Assembly (NCBI GenBank): GCA_964057225.1
Contig: OZ059897.1
Location: 21,266,001-21,330,000, forward strand
Reading direction: 5' to 3'
Length of the DNA: 64,000 bases
Source: Auanema rhodensis
Lineage: Eukaryota; Nematoda; Chromadorea; Rhabditida; Rhabditidae
Below, piece after piece: positions 53,401-64,000 of the stretch. Positions within the stretch are counted from its first letter, which is position 1. The number at the start of each line of letters is the position of its first letter. The notes under the pieces are model-generated. The model was not told the DNA's origin and ran no database searches. It saw only the letters and a program-made list of their open reading frames with translations. The position numbers and the translations under genes were made by a program.

Positions 53401-55923
53401 CAAAATTAGATTCCCCATGTCCATATTAGTCTAAAAACAAATTTTTATTGATATTGGTTCATGGTAACCATGACTTTGAAATTTACGTGAACTTTAATTT
53501 ATGCTAATTAAATGTACACGTGATGTGCACTTGGTATGTAACTCGCTTCACGTGAAAGATAAAGAGATGCGGTTTTCAAAATTAGATTCCCCATGTCCAT
53601 ATTAGTCTAAAAACAAATTTTTATTGATATTGGTTCATGGTAACCATGACTTTGAAATTTACGTGAACTTTAATTTATGCTAATTAAATGTACACGTGAT
53701 GTGCACTTGGTATGTAACTCGCTTCACGTGAAAGATAAAGAGATGCGGTTTTCAAAATTAGATTCCCCATGTCCATATTAGTCTAAAAACAAATTTTTAT
53801 CGATATTGGTTCATGGTAACCATGACTTTGAAATTTACGTGAACTTTAATTTATGCTAATTAAATGTACACGTGATGTGCACTTGGTATGTAACTCGCTT
53901 CACGTGAAAGATAAAGAGATTCGGTTTTCAAAATTAGATTCCCCATGTCCATATTAGTCTAAAAACAAATTTTTATCGATATTGGTTCATGGTAACCATG
54001 ACTTTGAAATTTACGTGAACTTTAATTTATGCTAATTAAATGTACACGTGATGTGCACTTGGTATGTAACTCGCTTCACGTGAAAGATAAAGAGATGCGG
54101 TTTTCAAAATTAGATTCCCCATGTCCATATTAGTCTAAAAACAAATTTTTATTGATATTGGTGCATGGTAACCAAGACTTTGAAATTTACGTGAACTTTA
54201 ATTTATGCTAATTAAATGTACACGTGATGTGCACTTGGTATGTAACTCGCTTCACGTGAAAGATGAAGAGATGCGGTTTTCAAAATTAGATTCCCCATGT
54301 CCATATTAGTCTAAAAACAAATTTTTATTGATATTGGTTCATGGTAACCATGACTTTGAAATTTACGTGAACTTTAATTTATGCTAATTAAATGTACACG
54401 TGATGTGCACTTGGTATGTAACTCGCTTCACGTGAAAGATAAAGAGATGCGGTTTTCAAAATTAGATTCCCCATGTCCATATTAGTCTAAAAACAAATTT
54501 TTATCGATATTGGTTCATGGTAACCATGACTTTGAAATTTACGTGAACTTTAATTTATGCTAATTAGATGTACACGTGATGTGCACTTGGTATGTAACTC
54601 GCTTCACGTGAAAGATAAAGAGATGCGGTTTTCAAAATTAGATTCCCCATGTCCATATTAGTCTAAAAACAAATTTTTATTGATATTGGTGCATGGTAAC
54701 CATGACTTTGAAATTTACGTGAACTTTAATTTATGCTAATTAAATGTACACGTGATGTGCACTTGGTATGTAACTCGCTTCACGAGAAAGATAAAGAGAT
54801 GCGGTTTTCAAAATTAGATTCCCCATGTCCATATTAGTCTAAAAACAAATTTTTATTGATATTGGTTCATGGTAACCATGACTTTGAAATTTACGTGAAC
54901 TTTAATTTATGCTAATTAAATGTACACGTGATGTGCACTTGGTATGTAACTCGCTTCACGTGAAAGATAAAGAGATGCGGTTTTCAAAATTAGATTCCCC
55001 ATGTCCATATTAGTCTAAAAACAAATTTTTATCGATATTGGTTCATGGTAACCATGACTTTGAAATTTACGTGAACTTTAATTTATGCTAATTAAATGTA
55101 CATGTGATGTGCACTTGGTATGTAACTCGCTTCACGTGAAAGATAAAGAGATGCGGTTTTCAAAATTAGATTCCCCATGTCCATATTAGTCTAAAAAAAA
55201 ATTTTTATTGATATTGGTTCATGGTAACCATGACTTTGAAATTTACGTGAACTTTAATTTATGCTAATTAAATGTACACGTGATGTGCACTTGGTATGTA
55301 ACTCGCTTCACGTGAAAGATAAAGAGATGCGGTTTTCAAAATTAGATTCCCCATGTCCATATTAGTCTAAAAACAAATTTTTATCGATATTGGTTCATGG
55401 TAACCATGACTTTGAAATTTACGTGAACTTTAATTTATGCTAATTAAATGTACACGTGATGTGCACTTGGTATGTAACTCGCTTCACGTGAAAGATAAAG
55501 AGATGCGGTTTTCAAAATTATATTCCCCATGTCCATATTAGTCTGAAAACAAATTTTTATTGATATTGGTGCATGGTAACCATGACTTTGAAATTTACGT
55601 GAACTTTAATTTATGCTAATTAAATGTACACGTGATGTGCACTTGGTATGGAACTCGCTTCACGTGAAAGATAAAGAGATGCGGTTTTCAAAATTAGATT
55701 CCCCATGTCCATATTAGTCTAAAAACAAATTTTTATTGATATTGGTTCATGGTAACCATGACTTTGAAATTTACGTGAACTTTAATTTATGCTAATTAAA
55801 TGTACACGTGATGTGCACTTGGTATGTAACTCGCTTCACGTGAAAGATAAAGAGATGCGGTTTTCAAAATTATATTCCCCATGTCCATATTAGTCTGAAA
55901 ACAAATTTTTATTGATATTGGTG
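53401..55923 (+). repeat. Satellite B ordinary monomers between HOR blocks
   Basis: About 14 monomers, mostly close to the consensus, many with the TTTTTATCGATATTGG variant. ACCAAGACTTTG near 54173 and TAATTAGATG near 54563 echo the block at 37.6 kb. CTAAAAAAAAATTTTT near 55195 is a private change. TTATATTCCCC with GTCTGAAAAC appears twice (about 55519 and 55871), 352 bp apart, which is a 2-mer duplication. I see nothing other than satellite here. Confidence 0.75.
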
Positions 55924-58720
55924 CATGGTAACCATGACTTTGAAATTTACGTGAACTTTAATTTATGCTAATTAAATGTACACGTGATGTGCACTTGGTA
56001 TGGAACTCGCTTCACGTGAAAGATAAAGAGATGCGGTTTTCAAAATTAGATTCCCCATGTCCATATTAGTCTAAAAACAAATTTTTATTGATATTGGTTC
56101 ATGGTAACCATGACTTTGAAATTTACGTGAACTTTAATTTATGCTAATTAAATGTACACGTGATGTGCACTTGGTATGTAACTCGCTTCACGTAAAAGAT
56201 AAAGAGATGCGGTTTTCAAAATTAGATTCCCCATGTCCATATTAGTCTAAAAACAAATTTTTATTGATATTGGTTCATGGTAACCATGACTTTGAAATTT
56301 ACGTGAACTTTAATTTATGCTAATTAAATGTACACGTGATGTGCACTTGGTATGTAACTCGCTTCACGTGAAAGATAAAGAGATGCGGTTTTCAAAATTA
56401 GATTCCCCATGTCCATATTAGTCTAAAAACAAATTTTTATTGATATTGGTGCATGGTAACCATGACTTTGAAATTTACGTGAACTTTAATTTATGCTAAT
56501 TAAATGTACACGTGATGTGCACTTGGTATGGAACTCGCTTCACGTGAAAGATAAAGAGATGCGGTTTTCAAAATTAGATTCCCCATGTCCATATTAGTCT
56601 AAAAACAAATTTTTATTGATATTGGTTCATGGTAACCATGACTTTGAAATTTACGTGAACTTTAATTTATGCTAATTAAATGTACACGTGATGTGCACTT
56701 GGTATGTAACTCGCTTCACGTGAAAGATAAAGAGATTCGGTTTTCAAAATTAGATTCCCCATGTCCATATTAGTCTAAAAACAAATTTTTATTGATATTG
56801 GTGCATGGTAACCATGACTTTGAAATTTACGTGAACTTTAATTTATGCTAATTAAATGTACACGTGATGTGCACTTGGTATGTAACTCGCTTCACGAGAA
56901 AGATAAAGAGATGCGGTTTTCAAAATTAGATTCCCCATGTCCATATTAGTCTAAAAACAAATTTTTATTGATATTGGTTCATGGTAACCATGACTTTGAA
57001 ATTTACGTGAACTTTAATTTATGCTAATTAAATGTACACGTGATGTGCACTTGGTATGTAACTCGCTTCACGTGAAAGATAAAGAGATGCGGTTTTCAAA
57101 ATTAGATTCCCCATGTCCATATTAGTCTAAAAACAAATTTTTATTGATATTGGTTCATGGTAACCATGACTTTGAAATTTACGTGAACTTTAATTTATGC
57201 TAATTAAATGTACACGTGATGTGCACTTGGTATGTAACTCACTTCACGTGAAAGATAAAGAGATGCGGTTTTCAAAATTAGATTCCCCATGTCCATATTA
57301 GTCTAAAAACAAATTTTTATCGATATTGGTTCATGGTAACCATGACTTTGAATTTTACGTGAACTTTAATTTATGCTAATTAAATGTACACGTGATGTGC
57401 ACTTGGTATGTAACTCGCTTCACGTGAAAGATAAAGAGATTCGGTTTTCAAAATTAGATTCCCCATGTCCATATTAGTCTAAAAACAAATTTTTATCGAT
57501 ATTGGTTCATGGTAACCATGACTTTGAAATTTACGTGAACTTTAATTTATGCTAATTAAATGTACACGTGATGTGCACTTGGTATGTAACTCGCTTCACG
57601 TGAAAGATAAAGAGATGCGGTTTTCAAAATTAGATTCCCCATGTCCATATTAGTCTAAAAACAAATTTTTATTGATATTGGTGCATGGTAACCATGACTT
57701 TGAAATTTACGTGAACTTTAATTTATGCTAATTAAATGTACACGTGATGTGCACTTGGTATGTAACTCGCTTCACGAGAAAGATAAAGAGATGCGGTTTT
57801 CAAAATTAGATTCCCCATGTCCATATTAGTCTAAAAACAAATTTTTATTGATATTGGTTCATGGTAACCATGACTTTGAAATTTACGTGAACTTTAATTT
57901 ATGCTAATTAAATGTACACGTGATGTGCACTTGGTATGTAACTCGCTTCACGTGAAAGATAAAGAGATGCGGTTTTCAAAATTAGATTCCCCATGTCTAT
58001 ATTAGTCTAAAAACAAATTTTTATTGATATTGGTTCATGGTAACCATGACTTTGAAATTTACGTGAACTTTAATTTATGCTAATTAAATGTACACGTGAT
58101 GTGCACTTGGTATGTAACTCACTTCACGTGAAAGATAAAGAGATGCGGTTTTCAAAATTAGATTCCCCATGTCCATATTAGTCTAAAAACAAATTTTTAT
58201 CGATATTGGTTCATGGTAACCATGACTTTGAAATTTACGTGAACTTTAATTTATGCTAATTAAATGTACACGTGATGTGCACTTGGTATGTAACTCGCTT
58301 CACGTGAAAGATAAAGAGATTCGGTTTTCAAAATTAGATTCCCCATGTCCATATTAGTCTAAAAACAAATTTTTATCGATATTGGTTCATGGTAACCATG
58401 ACTTTGAAATTTACGTGAACTTTAATTTATGCTAATTAAATGTACACGTGATGTGCACTTGGTATGTAACTCGCTTCACGTGAAAGATAAAGAGATGCGG
58501 TTTTCAAAATTAGATTCCCCATGTCCATATTAGTCTAAAAACAAATTTTTATTGATATTGGTGCATGGTAACCATGACTTTGAAATTTACGTGAACTTTA
58601 ATTTATGCTAATTAAATGTACACGTGATGTGCACTTGGTATGTAACTCGCTTCACGTAAAAGATAAAGAGATTCGGTTTTCAAAATTAGATTCCCCATGT
58701 CCATATTAGTCTAAAAACAA
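55924..58720 (+). repeat. Satellite B long duplication, first copy (second at 61204-64000)
   Basis: Comparing line by line at an offset of 5280 bp (30 x 176), this 2797-bp stretch matches 61204-64000 except for two adjacent bases: 58419-58420 is AC where 63699-63700 is TA. Shared rare variants include AACTCACTTCACG (57241, 58121 and 62521, 63401), CTTTGAATTTTACG (57350 and 62630) and CCATGTCTATATT (about 57995 and 63275). The left limit is a G/T difference at 55923/61203. The right limit is unknown because the second copy meets the window end. Inside each copy is a 5-monomer tandem unit (880 bp), seen for example as CACGAGAAAG at about 56891 and 57771. Confidence 0.9.
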
Positions 58721-61203
58721 ATTTTTATTGATATTGGTTCATGGTAACCATGACTTTGAAATTTACGTGAACTTTAATTTATGCTAATTAAATGTACACG
58801 TGATGTGCACTTGGTATGTAACTCGCTTCACGTGAAAGATAAAGAGATGCGGTTTTCAAAATTAGATTCCCCATGTCCATATTAGTCTAAAAACAAATTT
58901 TTATCGATATTGGTTCATGGTAACCATGACTTTGAAATTTACGTGAACTTTAATTTATGCTAATTAAATGTACACGTGATGTGCACTTGGTATGTAACTC
59001 GCTTCACGTGAAAGATAAAGAGATGCGGTTTTCAAAATTATATTCCCCATGTCCATATTAGTCTGAAAACAAATTTTTATTGATATTGGTGCATGGTAAC
59101 CATGACTTTGAAATTTACGTGAACTTTAATTTATGCTAATTAAATGTACACGTGATGTGCACTTGGTATGGAACTCGCTTCACGTGAAAGATAAAGAGAT
59201 GCGGTTTTCAAAATTAGATTCCCCATGTCCATATTAGTCTAAAAACAAATTTTTATTGATATTGGTTCATGGTAACCATGACTTTGAAATTTACGTGAAC
59301 TTTAATTTATGCTAATTAAATGTACACGTGATGTGCACTTGGTATGTAACTCGCTTCACGTGAAAGATAAAGAGATTCGGTTTTCAAAATTAGATTCCCC
59401 ATGTCCATATTAGTCTAAAAACAAATTTTTATTGATATTGGTGCATGGTAACCATGACTTTGAAATTTACGTGAACTTTAATTTATGCTAATTAAATGTA
59501 CACGTGATGTGCACTTGGTATGTAACTCGCTCCACGTGAAAGATAAAGAGATGCGGTTTTCAAAACTAGATTCCCCATGTCCATATTAGTCTAAAAACAA
59601 ATTTTTATTGATATTGGTGCATGGTAACCATGACTTTGAAATTTACGTGAACTTTAATTTATGCTAATTAAATGTACACGTGATGTGCACTTGGTATGTA
59701 ACTCGCTTCACGAGAAAGATAAAGAGATGCGGTTTTCAAAATTAGATTCCCCATGTCCATATTAGTCTAAAAACAAATTTTTATTGATATTGGTTCATGG
59801 TAACCATGACTTTGAAATTTACGTGAACTTTAATTTATGCTAATTAAATGTACACGTGATGTGCACTTGGTATGTAACTCGCTTCACGTGAAAGATAAAG
59901 AGATGCGGTTTTCAAAATTAGATTCCCCATGTCCATATTAGTCTAAAAACAAATTTTTATTGATATTGGTTCATGGTAACCATGACTTTGAAATTTACGT
60001 GAACTTTAATTTATGCTAATTAAATGTACACGTGATGTGCACTTGGTATGTAACTCGCTTCACGTGAAAGATAAAGAGATGCGGTTTTCAAAATTAGATT
60101 CCCCATGTCCATATTAGTCTAAAAACAAATTTTTATCGATATTGGTTCATGGTAACCATGACTTTGAAATTTACGTGAACTTTAATTTATGCTAATTAAA
60201 TGTACACGTGATGTGCACTTGGTATGTAACTCGCTTCACGTGAAAGATAAAGAGATGCGGTTTTCAAAATTAGATTCCCCATGTCCATATTAGTCTAAAA
60301 ACAAATTTTTATTGATATTGGTTCATGGTAACCATGACTTTGAAATTTACGTGAACTTTAATTTATGCTAATTAAATGTACACGTGATGTGCACTTGGTA
60401 TGTAACTCGCTCCACGTGAAAGATAAAGAGATGCGGTTTTCAAAATTAGATTCCCCATGTCCATATTAGTCTAAATACAAATTTTTATTGATATTGGTTC
60501 ATGGTAACCATGACTTTGAAATTTACGTGAACTTTAATTTATGCTAATTAAATGTACACGTGATGTGCACTTGGTATGTAACTCGCTTCACGTGAAAGAT
60601 AAAGAGATGCGGTTTTCAAAATTAGATTCCCCATGTCCATATTAGTCTAAAAACAAATTTTTATTGATATTGGTTCATGGTAACCATGACTTTGAAATTT
60701 ACGTGAACTTTATTTTATGCTAATTAAATGTACACGTGATGTGCACTTGGTATGTAACTCGCTTCACGTAAAAAATGAAGAGATGCGGTTTTCAAAATTA
60801 GATTCCCCATGTCCATATTAGTCTAAAAACAAATTTTTATCGATATTGGTTCATGGTAACCATGACTTTGAAATTTACGTGAACTTTAATTTATGCTAAT
60901 TAAATGTACACGTGATGTGCACTTGGTATGTAACTCGCTTCACGTGAAAGATAAAGAGATGCGGTTTTCAAAATTAGATTCCCCATGTCCATATTAGTCT
61001 AAAAACAAATTTTTATTGATATTGGTTCATGGTAACCATGACTTTGAAATTTACGTGAACTTTAATTTATGCTAATTAAATGTACACGTGATGTGCACTT
61101 GGTATGTAACTCGCTCCACGTGAAAGATAAAGAGATGCGGTTTTCAAAATTAGATTCCCCATGTCCATATTAGTCTAAAAACAAATTTTTATTGATATTG
61201 GTT
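58721..61203 (+). repeat. Satellite B spacer between the two long-duplication copies
   Basis: About 14 monomers. TTATATTCCCC with GTCTGAAAAC near 59039 and the GTATGGAACTC monomer after it resemble those near 55.5-55.9 kb. Private changes are CAAAACTAGATT near 59564, CTAAATACAAA near 60472 and CACGTAAAAAATGAAGAG near 60767. CTCCACGTGAAAG recurs near 59529, 60409 and 61113. There is no non-satellite insertion. Confidence 0.75.
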
Positions 61204-64000
61204 CATGGTAACCATGACTTTGAAATTTACGTGAACTTTAATTTATGCTAATTAAATGTACACGTGATGTGCACTTGGTATGGAACTCGCTTCACGTGAA
61301 AGATAAAGAGATGCGGTTTTCAAAATTAGATTCCCCATGTCCATATTAGTCTAAAAACAAATTTTTATTGATATTGGTTCATGGTAACCATGACTTTGAA
61401 ATTTACGTGAACTTTAATTTATGCTAATTAAATGTACACGTGATGTGCACTTGGTATGTAACTCGCTTCACGTAAAAGATAAAGAGATGCGGTTTTCAAA
61501 ATTAGATTCCCCATGTCCATATTAGTCTAAAAACAAATTTTTATTGATATTGGTTCATGGTAACCATGACTTTGAAATTTACGTGAACTTTAATTTATGC
61601 TAATTAAATGTACACGTGATGTGCACTTGGTATGTAACTCGCTTCACGTGAAAGATAAAGAGATGCGGTTTTCAAAATTAGATTCCCCATGTCCATATTA
61701 GTCTAAAAACAAATTTTTATTGATATTGGTGCATGGTAACCATGACTTTGAAATTTACGTGAACTTTAATTTATGCTAATTAAATGTACACGTGATGTGC
61801 ACTTGGTATGGAACTCGCTTCACGTGAAAGATAAAGAGATGCGGTTTTCAAAATTAGATTCCCCATGTCCATATTAGTCTAAAAACAAATTTTTATTGAT
61901 ATTGGTTCATGGTAACCATGACTTTGAAATTTACGTGAACTTTAATTTATGCTAATTAAATGTACACGTGATGTGCACTTGGTATGTAACTCGCTTCACG
62001 TGAAAGATAAAGAGATTCGGTTTTCAAAATTAGATTCCCCATGTCCATATTAGTCTAAAAACAAATTTTTATTGATATTGGTGCATGGTAACCATGACTT
62101 TGAAATTTACGTGAACTTTAATTTATGCTAATTAAATGTACACGTGATGTGCACTTGGTATGTAACTCGCTTCACGAGAAAGATAAAGAGATGCGGTTTT
62201 CAAAATTAGATTCCCCATGTCCATATTAGTCTAAAAACAAATTTTTATTGATATTGGTTCATGGTAACCATGACTTTGAAATTTACGTGAACTTTAATTT
62301 ATGCTAATTAAATGTACACGTGATGTGCACTTGGTATGTAACTCGCTTCACGTGAAAGATAAAGAGATGCGGTTTTCAAAATTAGATTCCCCATGTCCAT
62401 ATTAGTCTAAAAACAAATTTTTATTGATATTGGTTCATGGTAACCATGACTTTGAAATTTACGTGAACTTTAATTTATGCTAATTAAATGTACACGTGAT
62501 GTGCACTTGGTATGTAACTCACTTCACGTGAAAGATAAAGAGATGCGGTTTTCAAAATTAGATTCCCCATGTCCATATTAGTCTAAAAACAAATTTTTAT
62601 CGATATTGGTTCATGGTAACCATGACTTTGAATTTTACGTGAACTTTAATTTATGCTAATTAAATGTACACGTGATGTGCACTTGGTATGTAACTCGCTT
62701 CACGTGAAAGATAAAGAGATTCGGTTTTCAAAATTAGATTCCCCATGTCCATATTAGTCTAAAAACAAATTTTTATCGATATTGGTTCATGGTAACCATG
62801 ACTTTGAAATTTACGTGAACTTTAATTTATGCTAATTAAATGTACACGTGATGTGCACTTGGTATGTAACTCGCTTCACGTGAAAGATAAAGAGATGCGG
62901 TTTTCAAAATTAGATTCCCCATGTCCATATTAGTCTAAAAACAAATTTTTATTGATATTGGTGCATGGTAACCATGACTTTGAAATTTACGTGAACTTTA
63001 ATTTATGCTAATTAAATGTACACGTGATGTGCACTTGGTATGTAACTCGCTTCACGAGAAAGATAAAGAGATGCGGTTTTCAAAATTAGATTCCCCATGT
63101 CCATATTAGTCTAAAAACAAATTTTTATTGATATTGGTTCATGGTAACCATGACTTTGAAATTTACGTGAACTTTAATTTATGCTAATTAAATGTACACG
63201 TGATGTGCACTTGGTATGTAACTCGCTTCACGTGAAAGATAAAGAGATGCGGTTTTCAAAATTAGATTCCCCATGTCTATATTAGTCTAAAAACAAATTT
63301 TTATTGATATTGGTTCATGGTAACCATGACTTTGAAATTTACGTGAACTTTAATTTATGCTAATTAAATGTACACGTGATGTGCACTTGGTATGTAACTC
63401 ACTTCACGTGAAAGATAAAGAGATGCGGTTTTCAAAATTAGATTCCCCATGTCCATATTAGTCTAAAAACAAATTTTTATCGATATTGGTTCATGGTAAC
63501 CATGACTTTGAAATTTACGTGAACTTTAATTTATGCTAATTAAATGTACACGTGATGTGCACTTGGTATGTAACTCGCTTCACGTGAAAGATAAAGAGAT
63601 TCGGTTTTCAAAATTAGATTCCCCATGTCCATATTAGTCTAAAAACAAATTTTTATCGATATTGGTTCATGGTAACCATGACTTTGAAATTTACGTGATA
63701 TTTAATTTATGCTAATTAAATGTACACGTGATGTGCACTTGGTATGTAACTCGCTTCACGTGAAAGATAAAGAGATGCGGTTTTCAAAATTAGATTCCCC
63801 ATGTCCATATTAGTCTAAAAACAAATTTTTATTGATATTGGTGCATGGTAACCATGACTTTGAAATTTACGTGAACTTTAATTTATGCTAATTAAATGTA
63901 CACGTGATGTGCACTTGGTATGTAACTCGCTTCACGTAAAAGATAAAGAGATTCGGTTTTCAAAATTAGATTCCCCATGTCCATATTAGTCTAAAAACAA
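61204..64000 (+). repeat. Satellite B long duplication, second copy
   Basis: Matches 55924-58720 at an offset of 5280 bp with only the two adjacent differences at 63699-63700. It includes the same 5-monomer internal unit. The copy is still matching at the last base of the window, so its true end lies beyond. The final B monomer starts at 63844 and is cut after 157 bp. Confidence 0.9.

Larger units (their letters stand above)
17217..64000 (+). repeat. Satellite B array, 176-bp monomer, 265 complete copies plus one partial
   Basis: Head-to-tail array anchored on CATGGTAACC, seen at 17217, 17393, 17569, 17745, 17921 and so on to 63844. The distance from first to last anchor is 46627 bp, which equals 265 x 176 minus 13. 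I count sixteen 1-bp losses and two gains (+2 near 39357, +1 near 40977), which accounts exactly for that difference. The last copy (63844-64000) is cut by the window end. No orientation change occurs inside the array. Monomers differ mostly by single substitutions. There is no gene content. The length matches a nucleosomal repeat, and a centromeric or other heterochromatic location is likely but not shown. Confidence 0.97.

Noticed and set aside
17217-64000. CRISPR-like array of repeats and spacers
   Set aside because: The whole 176-bp unit repeats. There are no unique spacers between conserved short repeats and no cas genes.
17217-64000. CENP-B box in satellite B
   Set aside because: I looked for the TTCG....A..CGGGA core and found none in the monomer on either strand; TCGCTTCACGTGAAAG is not a match.
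1-64000. Telomere repeats, rRNA or tRNA genes within the arrays
   Set aside because: No short telomere-type tandem, no tRNA-like cloverleaf with box A/B sequence and no rRNA-like segment was seen; all sequence is assigned to A, B or the 22-bp junction.

Overview
The window is entirely tandem-repeat (satellite) DNA. I see no protein gene, RNA gene, mobile element or CRISPR array. The sequence is A/T-rich, with head-to-tail monomers of nucleosomal scale, tens to hundreds of copies, and nested higher-order repeats (HORs). This points to constitutive heterochromatin of a eukaryotic nuclear genome, such as centromeric, pericentromeric or subtelomeric DNA. I cannot name the species. Lengths and positions below were worked out from motif positions by hand.

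Region 1 (1-17194) is satellite A: 49 complete monomers plus a 72-bp partial one, all in the same orientation. The basic length is 351 bp. Four monomers are 352 bp and three are 324 bp, the latter sharing a 27-bp deletion. These lengths sum exactly to the array size. Each monomer carries a nested inverted repeat, a second 9-bp inverted repeat and an A-tract-rich segment centred on TTTTTCGAAAAA. Segmental duplications of 3 to 5 monomers are visible.

Region 2 (17195-17216) is an abrupt junction. Satellite A stops inside its large inverted repeat. A short A-like fragment follows, then a few bases of inverted satellite B, making a palindrome with 17-bp arms. From there satellite B runs on without diverged edge monomers.

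Region 3 (17217-64000) is satellite B: 265 complete monomers plus a 157-bp partial one, basic length 176 bp, all in one orientation. Each monomer has four dyad elements: CATGGTAACCATG, TTAATT...AATTAA, GTGCAC and TTCACGTGAA. Each also has an ATCACGTG site on the minus strand, which fits the yeast Cbf1/CDEI consensus RTCACRTG. Variant markers show successive HOR layers: an 8-mer (1408 bp) at 22.4-25.1 kb, three copies of a 17-20-mer at 27.8-37.7 kb, a 4-mer at 37.6-39.0 kb, 12/13/14/21-mers at 40-48.7 kb, 6- and 11-mers at 49-53.4 kb, and a 30-monomer offset (5280 bp) linking 55.9-58.7 kb to 61.2-64.0 kb with only two base differences.

The satellites have no obvious shared sequence by eye, but 351 is almost exactly twice 176. 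The arrays could therefore share one nucleosomal phase. Points most worth following up are the A/B junction, the dyad-rich monomers with the conserved CACGTG site, and the very recent kilobase-scale duplications.
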